Shown here piece after piece: positions 48,459 to 59,752 of a stretch of DNA of 64,000 nucleotides. The number at the start of each line of letters is the position of its first letter. Within the stretch, counting starts at the first letter, position 1. A program made the translations under genes and the position numbers. The notes beneath the pieces were generated by a model, which worked only from the letters and a program-made list of their open reading frames with translations, ran no database searches and was not told the DNA's origin. Source of the stretch: Parasponia andersonii (Eukaryota; Streptophyta; Magnoliopsida; Rosales; Cannabaceae); NCBI GenBank assembly GCA_002914805.1, contig JXTB01000111.1, positions 281,135 to 345,134 on the forward strand. Direction: 5' to 3'.

Positions 48459-51400
48459 ATGGCGGCAAAATTCGATATTGAGAATTTTAATGGGAACAAT
48501 TTCTCTTTGTGGAAAATGAAGATAAATGCAATCTTGAGAAAAGATAATTGCCTAGCAGTAATTGGGGAAAGGCTTGTTGAGATTACTGATGATAAAAGGT
48601 GGGACGAGATGGATAGCAATGCTGTCGCTAACTTACATCTGGTACTAGCAGATGGAGTCCTGTCGAGTATTGAGGAGAAGAAGTCAGCCAAGGAGATATG
48701 GGATACACTGACAAAGTTGTATCAAGCCAAGTCGCTTCACAACAAAATTTTCTTGAAGAGAAGGCTTTATACCTTTCGGATGGCAAAATTAACAACGGTG
48801 ACCGACCATATCAACACCCTCAATACTTTATTCTCAGAGCTCACAACAATGGAGTATAAAATAGAGGATAATGAACGTGCAGAAATCTTACTTCAGAGTC
48901 TACCTGATTCGTATGATTAAATCATCATAAATGTGACCAGCAATGCTACAACTCTAGTTTTTAACGATCTTACAATTGCTGTTCTTGAAGAAAAAAATCG
49001 GCGTAAGAACAAGGAAGACAGATTAGCAAGTTCACAACAAGTAGAGGCTTTGACAATGAGAGGGAGATCAACGGAACGTGGCCCTAGTGGGAGTCAGAGT
49101 CATGGTAGATCAAAGTCAAGAAGTAAGAAGAATGTCAAGTGTTATCACTGTGGCAAGAAATGGCACATCAAAAGGGAGTGTTGGCAACTCAAGAAGAATG
49201 GAGATTCCAGAGGAAAGGACCCTGAGTCATCAAATGCTCAGGGGAATGTTGCAAATACTTCAGATGATGGAGAAATCCTGTATAGTGAAGCAGTAACAAT
49301 TTCTAAGGACAGACGGCAGCTCACTGATGTTTGGTTAATGGATTCGGAAGCAACATGGCACATGACTTTTCACAAAGAATGGTTTCACACATATGAACCT
49401 GTCTCTGAAAGATCTGTATTCATGGGTAACGATCATGCCCTAGAGATCGCTGGGATGATACTATCAAGATAAAGATGTACGATGACACTATTCGTACTAT
49501 TCAAGAGGTGCGACATGTGAAGGGCCTGAAGAAAAATCTATTGTCTTTAGGACAATTAGATAACCTTGGTTGCAAAACTCGTGTCGAGAATGGGATCATG
49601 AAGATTATGAAAGGTGCGCTTGTAGTAATGAAGGCAGAGAAAATTGCTGTGAATCTATACATGCTTAAAGGAGATACACTGATGGAAGCTGAGGCATCAG
49701 TTACTTCAACAAATTTCGGAGAAGAATCAACGATGATGTGGCATCGTAAGCTTGGCCATATGTCGGAACCAGGCTTGAAGATTCTCTCTGAACGGAGGTT
49801 GCTTCATGGTCTCACAAAGGTATCTTTACCCTTTTGTGAGCATTGTGTCACAAGCAAGTAGTATAGATTAAAGTTTTGCACATCCAGTTCTAGAAGTAAA
49901 AAAATTCTAGACCTAATTCACTCTGATATTTGGCAAACACCGGTAATGTCTCTAAGAGGAGCTAGATACTTTGTATCTTTTATTGATGATCACTCCAGGA
50001 GATGTTCGGTGTATCCTATCAAGAGGAAGGCAGATGTGTTTTCAGTCTTCAAAATATTCAAAGCACGGATAGAGCTTGAATCTAGAGAAAAGATCAAGTG
50101 TTTAAGGACGGACAATGGAGGAGAATATACAAGCGATGAATTTAATAACTTCTGTCAACAAGAAGGTATTAAGAGGCAGTTCACAGTAGCGTACACTCCT
50201 CAACAAAATGGAGTGGCAGAGCAGATGAACAGAACCTTGTTGGAAAGAACAAGAGCAATATTGAAAGCTGCAGGTCTATCCAAGACATTCTGGGCAGAAG
50301 CAGTCAAAACCGCATGTTATCTGATTAATCGATCTCCATCAACAGCGATTGATCTAAAGACACCGATGGAGATGTGGACTGGTAAGCCAACTGATTATTC
50401 TCACTTACATATGTTTGGATGTCCTGTGTACGTGATGTACAATGCTCAAGAAATTACAAAATTAGATTCAAAGTCCAAAAGGTGTGTACTCTTAGGATAT
50501 ACTGATGGAGTCAAGGGATATCACTTATGGGATCCCACTACCCATAAGGTTGTTATCAGCAGAGATGTGATATTTGCAGAGTATAAACTGCAAAAGAAGG
50601 GAGACGATAGCAGACCAGAAACTACTACAGTTCAGGTAGAAAAGAATACTGAATGTTCAGATTCTTCTGAAGTAGCACCAGAGTACGAAGTGAAAGAACC
50701 AGTCAAGGAAGAGGCTTCTGAAATTCGTCGATCAACTCGTGAGAGAAGAACACCGGCATGGCATCAGATTATATCACTGAGAGCAATATTGCATACTGTC
50801 TTCTAACAGAGGATAGAGAGCCAACAACTTTTCATGAGGCTACCAAAAGCCCGGATGTATCCCTATAGATGACAGTAATGCAAGAAGAGATTGAAGCCCT
50901 TCACAAGAACAAGACATGAGATCTTGTTTCGCTACCACAAAGAAGGAAGGCTATTGGCAACAAATAGGTCTACAAGATCAAGCGTGATAGCAATGATCAA
51001 GTGGAGCGGTATCGTGCGAGATTAGTGGTAAAAGGATATGCTCAGAAAGAAGGTATTGACTTCAATGAGATATTTTCACCTGTAGTTCGACTGACAACAG
51101 TTAGAGTGGTTCTAGCGATGTGTGCTACGTTTGACCTACTTCTAGAGCAACTAGATGTGAAAACTGATTTTCTTCATGGAGAACTTGAAGAAGAGATTTA
51201 TATGCTCCAACCAAAAGGTTTTGCTGAAACAGGCAAGGAGAACTTGGTTTGCAGGTTGAACAAATCTCTATACAGTCTCAAACAGGCGCCGAGGTGTTGG
51301 TATAAGAGATTTGATTCCTTCATCATAAGCCTTGGGTACAACAGACTTAGTTCAGACCACTGCACATACTTCAGGAGGTTTGATGAAGATAGTGATTTCA

Positions 51401-52787
51401 TTATCTTATTGTTGTACGTGGATGACATGTTGGTAGCGAGCCCCAACAATGGCAGAATNAGATTGGTGGTAAAAGGATATGCTCAGAAAGAAGGTATTGA
51501 CTTCAATGAGATATTTTCACCTGTAGTTCGACTGACAACAGTTAGAGTGGTTCTAGCGATGTGTGCTACGTTTGACCTACTTCTAGAGTAGCTAGATGTG
51601 AAAACTGATTTTCTTCATGGAGAACTTGAAGAAGAGATTTATATGTTCCAACCAAAAGGTTTTGCTGAAACAGGCAAGGAGAACTTGGTTTGCAGGTTGA
51701 ACAAATCTCTATACGGTCTCAAACAGGCGCCGATGTGTTGGTATAAGAGATTTGATTCCTTTATCATAAGCCTTGGGTACAACAGACTTAGTTCAGACCA
51801 CTGCACATACTTCAGGAGGTTTGATGAAGATAGTGATTTCATTATCTTATTGTTGTACGTGGATGACATGTTGGTAGCGAGCCCCAACAATGGCAGAATC
51901 CAAGAATTGAAGGCACAGTTAGCTAGGGAATTTGATATAAAGGACTTGGGACCAGCAAACAAGATTCTAGGGATGCAAATTCACCGAGACAGAGGTAACA
52001 GGAAGATTCGGCTTTCTCAGAAGAATTATTTGAAGAAAATCTTGTGCCGCTTCAATGTGCAAGATTGTAAGTCGATTTCTACCCCACTTCCTGTTAACTT
52101 CAAGTTATCCTCTGGGATGTGTCCTAGCAATGAAGCAGAGAGGATTGAGATGTCTCAAGTACCGTATGCATCAGCAGTGGGAAGCCTAATGTTCACTATG
52201 ATATGTACAAGACCAGACATTGCACAAGCAGTGGGAGTGGTTAGTCGATATATGGTGAATCCTGCTGGAGAGTATTGGAATGCTGTGAAGAGAATCCTGA
52301 GATACATCAAAGGAACCTCATATGCTACATTATGTTACGGAGAATCAGAATTTACTGTCAGATGATATGTTGATTCAGATTTTGCAGGTGATCTTGACAA
52401 ACGAAAATTCACTACAGGCTATGTGTTTACTCTTGCAAAAGGAGCTGTAAGATGGGTTTCGAAACTGCAAACTGGTTGTGGCTTTATCTACAACAGAAGC
52501 AGAATGAATGGCAGCTGCACAAGCTTGTAAAGAGGCTATTTGGATTCAAAGGTTATTGGAAGAGCTCGGGCACAAACAAAAAAGATTTCTCTATTTTTTG
52601 ACAGTCAGAGTGTCTTGCATATTGCAAGAATTCCAGCTTTTCATTCTAGGACAAAGCACATTGGCATTCAATATCACTTTGTTTGAGAAGTAGTAGAAGA
52701 TGAAAGTGTGGACATGAAGAAGATTCACACAAAAGAGAACCTAGCAGATGCTTTAACCAAACTAATCAACACTGATAAGTTCCAGTA
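48459..52787 (+). pseudogene. Copia gag-pol polyprotein with many lesions
   Basis: Order: Gag (MAAKFDIENFNGNNFSLWK, 48459-48920), zinc knuckle CYHCGKKWHIKREC (49139-49180), protease region with DSEATWHM where DSGAT is expected, so the active-site Gly is lost, integrase zinc region (HRKLGHMS..CEHC) and core (SDIW, LRTDNGGEYTSDEF, NGVAEQMNRTLLERTRA) with the D-D-E residues, reverse transcriptase with LLYVDDML, and RNase H with frame breaks. Stops interrupt at 48918, 49862 and around 50867-50970. A frame shift lies near 49460, and the RNase H part (52365-52780) changes frame repeatedly. A 440-bp part of the RT is duplicated around an N at 51459. It cannot make a full polyprotein. Confidence 0.93.
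51019..51899 (+). repeat. 440-bp duplication of the RT region around a single N
   Basis: Copy 1 51019-51458 and copy 2 51460-51899, offset 441, with one N at 51459. About six differences, one of which makes a TAG in copy 2 (CTAGAG-TAG where copy 1 has CTAGAG-CAA). Most likely two haplotypes or reads joined in series, not a real duplication. Confidence 0.85.
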
Positions 52788-52895
52788 GTGTAGATCCTTA
52801 CTTGGTCTAGCAGAAATATAAGCAGCATGAAGAATTGACAAGGGAAGAAAATAGAGATTTATCAAGTGTGAAGACATGATTAAAATCAAGTCTTC

Positions 52896-52906
52896 AAGTG
52901 GGAGAA
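52896..52906 (+). other. Polypurine tract of the copia element
   Basis: AAGTGGGAGAA immediately before the 3' LTR; primes plus-strand DNA synthesis in LTR elements. Confidence 0.85.
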
Positions 52907-53865
52907 TATTGAACAAATCAATAATTGCAGCTCACTAACCAGCCACAATATGAACAGTAAAAAGGCAGCCGCAATAGGAATAGTAAAAAGGCAGCCGCAA
53001 TAAGAATAGTAAAAAGGGAAGCCGCAATAGGAATAGTAAAAAGGGCAGCCGCAATAGGAATAGTGAAAAGAGCAGTCGTAATAACAACAGTAAAAGATAG
53101 TGTTCACACCACCTTTTAAGTTCTATAACTACGGAGGGCTTNNNNNNNNNNNNNNNNNNNNNNNNNNNNNNNNNNNNNNNNNNNNNNNNNNNNNNNNNNN
53201 NNNNNNNNNNNNNNNNNNNNNNNNNNNNNNNNNNNNNNNNNNNNNNNNNNNNNNNCAATATGAACAGTAAAAAGGCAGCCGCAATAGGAATAGTAAAAAG
53301 GCAGCCGCAATAAGAATAGTAAAAAGGGAAGCCGCAATAGGAATAGTAAAAAGGGCAGCCGCAATAGGAATAGTGAAAAGAGCAGTCGTAATAACAACAG
53401 TAAAAGATAGTGTTCACACCACCTTTTAAGTTCTATAACTACGGAGGGCTTCATCAATTGTTTTACATCCCATTCTAAATATTCTTCCTTTCTAAGAGAG
53501 AATTCAAGCCTAGGAATTCCACTTAGTATCCCACTCGTTTTCTCCTAAATTGTTTAGAGAGAGTGTTTTCTCTTATTTCAAGAGAGAGAGAGATTCATTT
53601 GTTCTCTCCTTGTATTTAGAGAGAAGTGAGTTGTAATCTCTTCTTCATAGTGAAATTCTTCACAGTCTTGTCCTTGTATTTAGAGAGAAGTGAGTTGTAA
53701 TCTCTTCTTCATAGTGAAATTCTTCACAGTCTTGTCCGTGGACGTAGCCTAAGTTGGGTGAACCACATTAATTCTTTTGTGTGCCTTATTTATTTCATTT
53801 TACCCAAATTTTTTCAACTTGTATTGTAGCTGTATTATCGCTTCCGCAAAACCGATCTCCTAACA
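52907..53865 (+). repeat. 3' LTR of the copia element, with an N gap and a duplicated U3
   Basis: Starts TATTGAACAAATC (TG mutated to TA) and ends CTAACA. U3 carries four to five tandem copies of a 26-28-bp unit (core GCAGCCGCAATAGGAATAG). The 196-bp segment 52946-53141 recurs without visible change at 53256-53451 on the other side of 114 N (53142-53255), which points to a gap-closure error. A second direct repeat in U5 (TTGTATTTAGAGAGAAGTGA, about 53610 and 53670) is not in the 5' LTR. Confidence 0.9.
53142..53255. other. Assembly gap (114 N) between identical repeats
   Basis: Flanked by two copies of the same 196-bp LTR segment, so the true distance is uncertain and the gap may be spurious. 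Confidence 0.95.
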
Positions 53866-53868
53866 GTG

Positions 53869-54300
53869 TGAAGTCTCCTATGTTGACCTGAAGGCACCTT
53901 TATTTGGGGACATTAATGCAATGGCAACCTTGTTTGTCATGCAGAGCAGAAGTGAGAAACGAGATGTTGGAGTGTTTGGTTGTGCCTAGAGTCAAGTCCA
54001 GCACGGGGCATAATGGATAGTAGCAGTGTTCATTTATTGACGCTATCTATGCTGGCTAGGTAAATTACTTGAGTGCCAGTGCTTTCGACAGAACTTCTGA
54101 TAGCATGTCTCAAAGTCGGGTTAAGCCTTTGAATAACTCGCTTATTTCGCGTCTAATAAGATGACAATACTACTGAGCCAATTCGTGCGACTTAAAAACT
54201 ATATGTAAACATGTGGTGGCGAATCTAGTTTAGCTTATTGTTTCATGAACTTACACGACAAACTACCCCTCCAATCTGTTGGAACTACAATTTTAGGAAG
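53869..54300 (-). pseudogene. 2-oxoglutarate dioxygenase pseudogene copy 1, exon 2 and part of exon 1
   Basis: Continues the copy begun at 47550-47751. Compared with 58612-59100, the minus strand keeps EISELFKGLTRL, a TGA where Gly is expected, then DMLSEVLSEAL, and part of the exon 1 block that reads WRDTLSCKF in copy 2. Further substitutions and gaps follow. Similarity ends near 54300, so the N-terminal part of exon 1 is gone. The copia target site GTGTG lies at the exon 2 donor. Confidence 0.8.
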
Positions 54301-54929
54301 AAATGTAAAGGGGGCGGGGCCAGTTTTATCTTATAAGATGGAATAAGTGAGCACCCAGCCCCCTCCGGGCAAGACCAGGTGGTGGTGCCCCACCTGTTTA
54401 TGATTTTATTTTTAATTATTTTTTCTTTTTATTTTGAACTTGAAAAAATGAATTTTTAATATTAATCTTTATTTTTTAATTAAAGTTAGAAAACATTTGC
54501 ATCTTTTAATCTTTCTACCATCTGTTAAGTTGGTTGTTTTTCAGAAAAAATGGTGTGTGTTTATTTTGTGAATTTTTGTCAAGAAAAGAAGAGTATAGTC
54601 TGGAAAAAATGGCAGCATTGTATAGTTTTTGGCTAAAAAGAGTGAAAGACAAGCCAAATACAAATAAAAAAAGAATTGGTTTTCACTAAAATTGATTATA
54701 AATGAAATTTATGAATATCTTTTCATTCTAAATACGGAAATATAATGTCAAGTAAAATAAAGAGATTCTTAAGAAAAACAAAACAAAAAATAAATAAAAA
54801 GAGAGGTAGAATTACTAGTTTTCAAAATTATTTAAACTCTAAAAATAATAATTTATTAATAATAGTAATGCTAATTGATTCACATTTTACTCCTTTTAAT
54901 TCTAAAGCTCCTAGAAAAAAGTATATAAG
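54301..54929. other. Gene-free AT-rich stretch
   Basis: Only a GC-richer island at 54310-54400 (AAAGGGGGCGGGGCC and CCCCTCCGGGCAAGACC) stands out; it looks like part of a decayed repeat. No gene. Confidence 0.4.

Positions 54930-54967
<38 letters not shown>
54930..54967. repeat. (TA)18 microsatellite
   Basis: Pure TA run at the left border of the palindromic-word array. Confidence 0.95.
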
Positions 54968-54968
<1 letters not shown>

Positions 54969-54989
54969 TTGGTATAATGTCCTAATTAG

Positions 54990-56930
54990 TCATTTGAAAA
55001 TAAAAATCGTATTAGTTTCTACTAGAAACTAATTTAAACCAGTCTTTAAATCGGTTACTAATTTTTAGGGCTCAATCTTATAAGTTATCGCCACAGAAAC
55101 TAATAATCATTAGTTATTAGAAGCTGATAATCGATTTTCTTATTAGCAACTAGTCACTAATTTTCTAATTGGACAATCTTAAAACAAGTTACCGGTTTAA
55201 TCTTATAACTAATCATTTCAAAAACTAGTAATCAATACAGTCGCCAAATCTTACATTTGATCATTATTGAAATCAATAACCGAATTGGAACTAAATTGAT
55301 TAACCAATATTTATAATTGATTACTAAGGATACTAGAACCAATTTGGATTCTCAAAACCAAATTAGTTTCTTAGGTATAATCCAAATTGGTTTCGAGTAG
55401 TAACTAAAAATTAATTTGTTTAATCAATCTTTGTAATTGATTAGCGTGGAAACTAGAACCTATTCTAGTCATTGAGAAACTAATTTGGTTTCTTGAGTAG
55501 AATTAATTTTATTTTTTGAAAACTAAACTGGTTTCTCGAGTGGAAATTAATTTAGTTTCGAATAGAAATAAAATTAGTTTTAAGTAGATATCAAATTGGT
55601 CTTTTGGAAACCAAATTGGTTTTTTGGGTGGAAACAAAATTGGTTTCTCAAGTAGAAATCAAATTGGTTTCTCGAGTGGAAATCAATTTAGTTTTGAGTA
55701 AAAATGAAATTGGTTTCGAGTAGAAATCAAAGTGGTTTCTTAGATACCAAATTAGTTTCTCAAGTACAAACTAAATTAGTTTTTCAAGTGAAAACCAATT
55801 TGGTATAGAGTGGAAATTGGTTTCTCGAATGGAAATCAATTTAGTTTTAAGTAGAAACAAATTAGTTTCTCGTGTGGAAATAGTCTATTTTCGAGTGGAA
55901 ACAAAATTGATTTCGAGTAGAAATCAAAGTGGTTTCTTAGAAACTAAATTAGTTTATCGAGTGGAAGCCAATTTAGTTTGGAGCGGAAACAAATTGGTTT
56001 CTTGAGTGGAAATCAATTTGGTTTCGATTCGAAACTAATTTAGTTGCTTAGAAACCAAATTGAATTCTCAAGTATAAATCAATTTAGTTCAAGTGGAAAC
56101 AAAATTAATTTCAAATAAAAATCAAATTAATTGCTCAAGTTGAAACAAATTTAGTTTCGAGTGGAAACCAAATTGGTTTCCACTAGTTTCTCCAGTGGAA
56201 ATCAATTTAGTGTCGAGTAGAAAGAAAATTAATTTCAAGTAGAAATCAAATTGGTTTCTATAAGAGAGACAAAATTAGTTTCGAGTAGAAATCAATTTTG
56301 TTTCTCAAGTAGAAACTAATTTGCATTCGAGTAGAAACTAAATTTGATGGAAACCAACTTAATTTCTCAAGTCGAAATTAGAAACCAAATTAGTTTCTCG
56401 AGTATAAACTAATTTAGTTTCTCGGGTAAAAATCAATTTGGTTTCGAGTGGAAATAAAATTAGTTTTGAGTAAAAATTAAATTAGTTTCTGATAATTAGT
56501 TTCGACTAGTAACCAAAACCCAATTTAATTAACAAATTTTTGTAACCGATTACCATGAAAACTAAAAACTAAATTAGTTTCTACCGATAGCTAGATTCCA
56601 ATTTGGTAATAAATGTTTTTTTTTTAAATCGATAACTAAATTAGATACTAGAAATAAAAAATTAGTAACTAAATTAATTTTTGAAAATAATAATCAATTT
56701 GAGAAACCAGAAACAAATTTAGTTAATTGGTTTCCAGCCACAACTAGAAACCAATCTGATTGCTAGAGAAATCAAATTATTTATTGGTTTCATGTTATCA
56801 TTGTGGTCATTGGAAAGTAGTCATCAATTTGTAACTAGATCTAATAAATCATATTTGTTACTAGTTTCTAATTACTAGGTATATTTGATAGACAATTAAA
56901 ACTAGAAACGGTATTGGATAATGTTTTTTT
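54990..56930. repeat. Degenerate array of palindromic 23-24-bp words (about 1.9 kb)
   Basis: The core (about 55380-56480) alternates words such as GAAACCAAATTGGTTTC and GAAATCAATTTAGTTTC, joined by spacers like TCGAGTGG or GAGTA. Each word is its own reverse complement, with 17-bp hairpins. The period is about 24 bp, and roughly 40 copies are readable. The flanks (54990-55380 and 56480-56930) carry older, looser words (ACTAGAAACTAATT). It does not encode a protein: the 62-codon frame at 55817-56005 is just the 8-codon period read through. Such arrays resemble the subterminal repeats of transposons or a foldback element, but no CACTA end is visible. Confidence 0.8.
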
Positions 56931-56974
56931 CAATAAACATGTTTTTTTCCTTTAAGAAATTATTTTTATTTTTC

Positions 56975-57205
56975 TTAAAAGAAGAAAAACGAAAAATGAA
57001 AAGAAAAAAAGAAAAAGAGAAAAAAAAAAAGAAACAAAATAAATTTTTTTAAGAAAAGGAAAAAAAGTAAAAGAAATAAGAAGGAAAAAAACGGAAAATG
57101 AAAAAGCTTTTCAAGAAAAGGTTAAAAAAAGACCAAAAAAAAAGTTGAAAAACGAAAACGAAAGGAAAATGAAAAGAAAAAAAAAAAAAAAGGAAAAGGA
57201 AAGGA
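56975..57205. repeat. Purine-only tract
   Basis: Nearly uninterrupted A and G on the plus strand with AAAGAAAAA and GAAAAAGAG units, interrupted by a few C or T. Such tracts can form triplex DNA. It directly follows the palindromic array. Confidence 0.85.
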
Positions 57206-57689
57206 TGAACTTGCTACAATTTGAACTTGGCCCGAGTAGTTCTTGATACTAGTCCCAACCTTTGTGATAGCAAGATTCAAACAACTCAGTCTATCCTTTT
57301 TGTTTTATCTTAAACGTAAAATGTGAAAAGATTTCTGTTTACAAGTTTGCCACCGCATGCTTGAGCCCCCATTATTTGGACAAATGTCTTTTTTAAATCA
57401 TTCAAAATAAATTCATAGTGCTTATAAGGTCGTATTTTCTTCATAATTTTTCAAATGGTAGGTAAACTGTCCTAATCCCTTAAAAAAATACTAGAAATTA
57501 AAGAACAATTAGCCATTTCACCACTGATTTCTCTTACTATGAATTGGCCCTCGGCTATGGACATTTTACACAAATGCAACGTATATGGCAAAACCATTCC
57601 TTTTTCACTCCTAAGGCTAAAACCATTAGGATACTAATGAAAGCAAAAGAACAAGTAGCTATTTACCACTGACTTTCAGTATGAATTTA

Positions 57690-57728
57690 CCTAGCTCTAG
57701 TCGAGCTGATCGTTCTCCTTGTATTTTA
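57690..57728 (+). pseudogene. Truncated 3' end of snoRNA copy 1 (paralogous block)
   Basis: CTAGCTCTAGTCGAG precedes CTGA (57716-57719) and TCGTTCTCC (57720-57728), exactly the box D and terminal stem of the 46966 snoRNA. No box C or 5' stem is found upstream, so it cannot be a working snoRNA. Confidence 0.65.
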
Positions 57729-57847
57729 ATTTATTTTTTCTTAAAGAAATCCTTATATTTTAATTTTAGTAATTATAGATATGTTTTCTTTGCAATAAAA
57801 TTCAAAACGCAAACATTTTGAGCAAACGGGACAGCAAATGGTTGTGT

Positions 57848-57942
57848 TGAGAATGAGACGATGACTTTGTTTTGTTTCCTAATGGTTTGATTTGCCAGAA
57901 TGGTGACATCTTCAAATGTACTACCTCGAGCTAATCATTCAC
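57848..57942 (+). pseudogene. Decayed snoRNA copy 2 (paralogous block)
   Basis: Aligns along its length to 47209-47306: GAGAATGAG start, then ACGATGA for box C (T to C), AATGGTTTGATTTGCC shared, then CTAA for box D (G to A) and TCATTCAC. The guide has diverged (TGTACTACCTCGAG) and no longer pairs well with 18S rRNA. Both boxes are broken. Confidence 0.75.
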
Positions 57943-58278
57943 TTCAAGTTAACTCCCGTTATGTTTCCCCAACATTTTTCAGAATTACGTATTTATATAT
58001 CTATACGGGTGTGACCCGCTTTTTGTTAGTGCTTCTTTTTTTTTTTTCCAAATTTTATATGCACTTTTAGTTTGTTTTCTCTTTCTTATTTAACAATTTT
58101 TGAGGAAAAATTTATATATTACAACAGATTAGACCCAATCCTAAAGACGGGCAGTTTATTACATAAGAAATGTATATATTATTTCTGTTCTTTATAATTT
58201 ATTCTGGTTCGCAAGGTAGAAAGATAAAGATGACCACAACATTGAGAAGTTTCTTAAACATATAATGATGAGATTAGC

Positions 58279-59523
58279 TCATTTTTGTATTTTAAGAAAA
58301 GGAAGCGCTGAGTTGCCATCTTGTCCTTTTGTTCTGTAATAGTCCATGTACTCACCAAAAGTGGTCTCTCTATAGACAGGTGGATTCTCCACAGAGAGTA
58401 GCTCCTTTATTGGCCCAAATAGATCCATGTTGTTCACAGCACCAAAGAAAGTTGCGACTGATACACGAGGCACCACTACCCGGTTAGCCAGAACTCTATG
58501 CTCCACACTCTTGAGCTTGTCATTGCTAATTATCTATATACACCAGAAAAGAAGAAAGATTATGTGAGTTATCAAAGTAAATGATGTTACACATCGAATA
58601 TAGCAAATATACTACTTAACAACCTGCATGAAATCTCCTAGGTTTACCACCAAAGCAGCCTTAACTGGGGCTATGTCAACCCAATGATCTTGGTGAAGAA
58701 CTTGTAGGCCACCTATATTGTCTTGAAGCACAAAAGTGAGAAATGAGTAGTCAGAATGTTTGGTTGCGCCTAGAGTCAAATCTGGCTCGGGGCAAACGGG
58801 GTAATAGTGGCAACTTATTGGCACCGATTTCAAGCAACCTATTCCCTTCAAGTAAACGCTCCTGAGTCCTAGTGCTTCCGAGACCACTTCGGATAGCATG
58901 TCTCGTAGTTGGAATACTCACTTATTTCGCGCCTATAAAATGTAAACCAATTTGTTGCAAACTCATTTCGAACATTAGTAGAAAGCAAACGTACACATGA
59001 AAAGAAGTCAATAAGGTACCTGCAAACATGTGGTAGTGCATCGAAACTGCGCTTATCATCTTTGAACTTACACGACAAAGTATCCCTCCAGTCAGCTGGA
59101 TTCGACGGATTCAGATCGCCATTACTGTAATAGTTAACCTGTCGCGAAAAGTCTCGGGAGTACCACTCATCCTTGTACTCTTATGGCTGCTCGTGAAATC
59201 GTCGAACACTTTCGAGTAGCTGCTCCAAGACGTTCTCTGGAATTCCATGATTGACTATCTGAAAGAAACCCCACGTTTCTGCCGGTTTTAACGGCATTGA
59301 CGATCTCATTCCTCCTTTTGCTCTCAAATAGGCCTTGGAGATCAATAAATGGAACCTGGAAATGAGTGCCATTCTGATCCGATAACTAGCTTTCGGAATG
59401 ATCCTCTGGCGGGTGGATGAAGATTCTGGGAATTTTGGTTATCCCGGAATCAATCAGGCCTTTTACACCCCTTTTCGTTGCATCAAACTGTTTTACTTCA
59501 TTCTCTCGCTCACAGTACTCCAT
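58279..59523 (-). pseudogene. 2-oxoglutarate/Fe(II) dioxygenase pseudogene copy 2 (ACC-oxidase-homologue type)
   Basis: Three exons: 59523-59020, 58932-58624, 58533-58279. Family signatures are present: [49 protein letters not shown], the iron ligands HSDYSFLT (H, D) and VEHRVLANR (H), RVSVATFF (2-oxoglutarate Arg). Lesions: TAG after DHSES in exon 1, a 2-base loss before AAETWGFF, a TAA after RRFHEQP, and a 13-base deletion after EISEYSNY in exon 2 relative to copy 1. The product would not be made. Relatives in Arabidopsis (such as At1g06620) are soluble oxidases of specialised metabolism. Confidence 0.93.
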
Positions 59524-59752
59524 AGTGTGAAATGTCTGGTTTCAAGGAAAACAGAAAAGAATCAAATTCACACACACGATGACTTTGGGATGACTCAGTT
59601 TACATATGCCGTACATATATATTCACACACACGCGTAAATATAATTTTATTTCACATCAAGTCCACACTGGCATTGTCTAGACCCAAAATCCGGACTAAT
59701 GGCAGAAAAGGAATTTCACAAAAGTGAAAAATTCCTTAATTTATTTGAAAAG
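59524..59752. other. Upstream of dioxygenase pseudogene, to the LTR border
   Basis: No gene. GAATTTCACAAAAGTGAAAAATTCC at 59711-59735 is a small palindrome. Confidence 0.4.

Larger units (their letters stand above)
47858..53865 (+). mobile_element. Ty1-copia LTR retrotransposon, Tnt1/Tork-like, inactivated
   Basis: Left LTR 47858-48361 (TGTTGAACAAATC...CTAACA). Primer site TGGTATCAGAGC at 48363-48374, matching initiator Met-tRNA. gag-pol about 48459-52787. Polypurine tract AAGTGGGAGAA at 52896-52906. Right LTR 52907-53865 (start mutated to TA). The 5-bp target duplication GTGTG lies at 47853-47857 and 53866-53870. The copy sits inside a dioxygenase pseudogene at the exon 2/intron border. The right LTR is longer because of extra U3 repeats and a duplicated segment around an N gap. 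Confidence 0.96.

Noticed and set aside
52886..53457. Cys/Tyr/Phe-rich repeated minus-strand proteins
   Set aside because: They are the U3 tandem repeat of the copia LTR translated across, and partly across N.
55817..56005. 62-codon repetitive frame
   Set aside because: Only the 24-bp (8-codon) period of the palindromic array.
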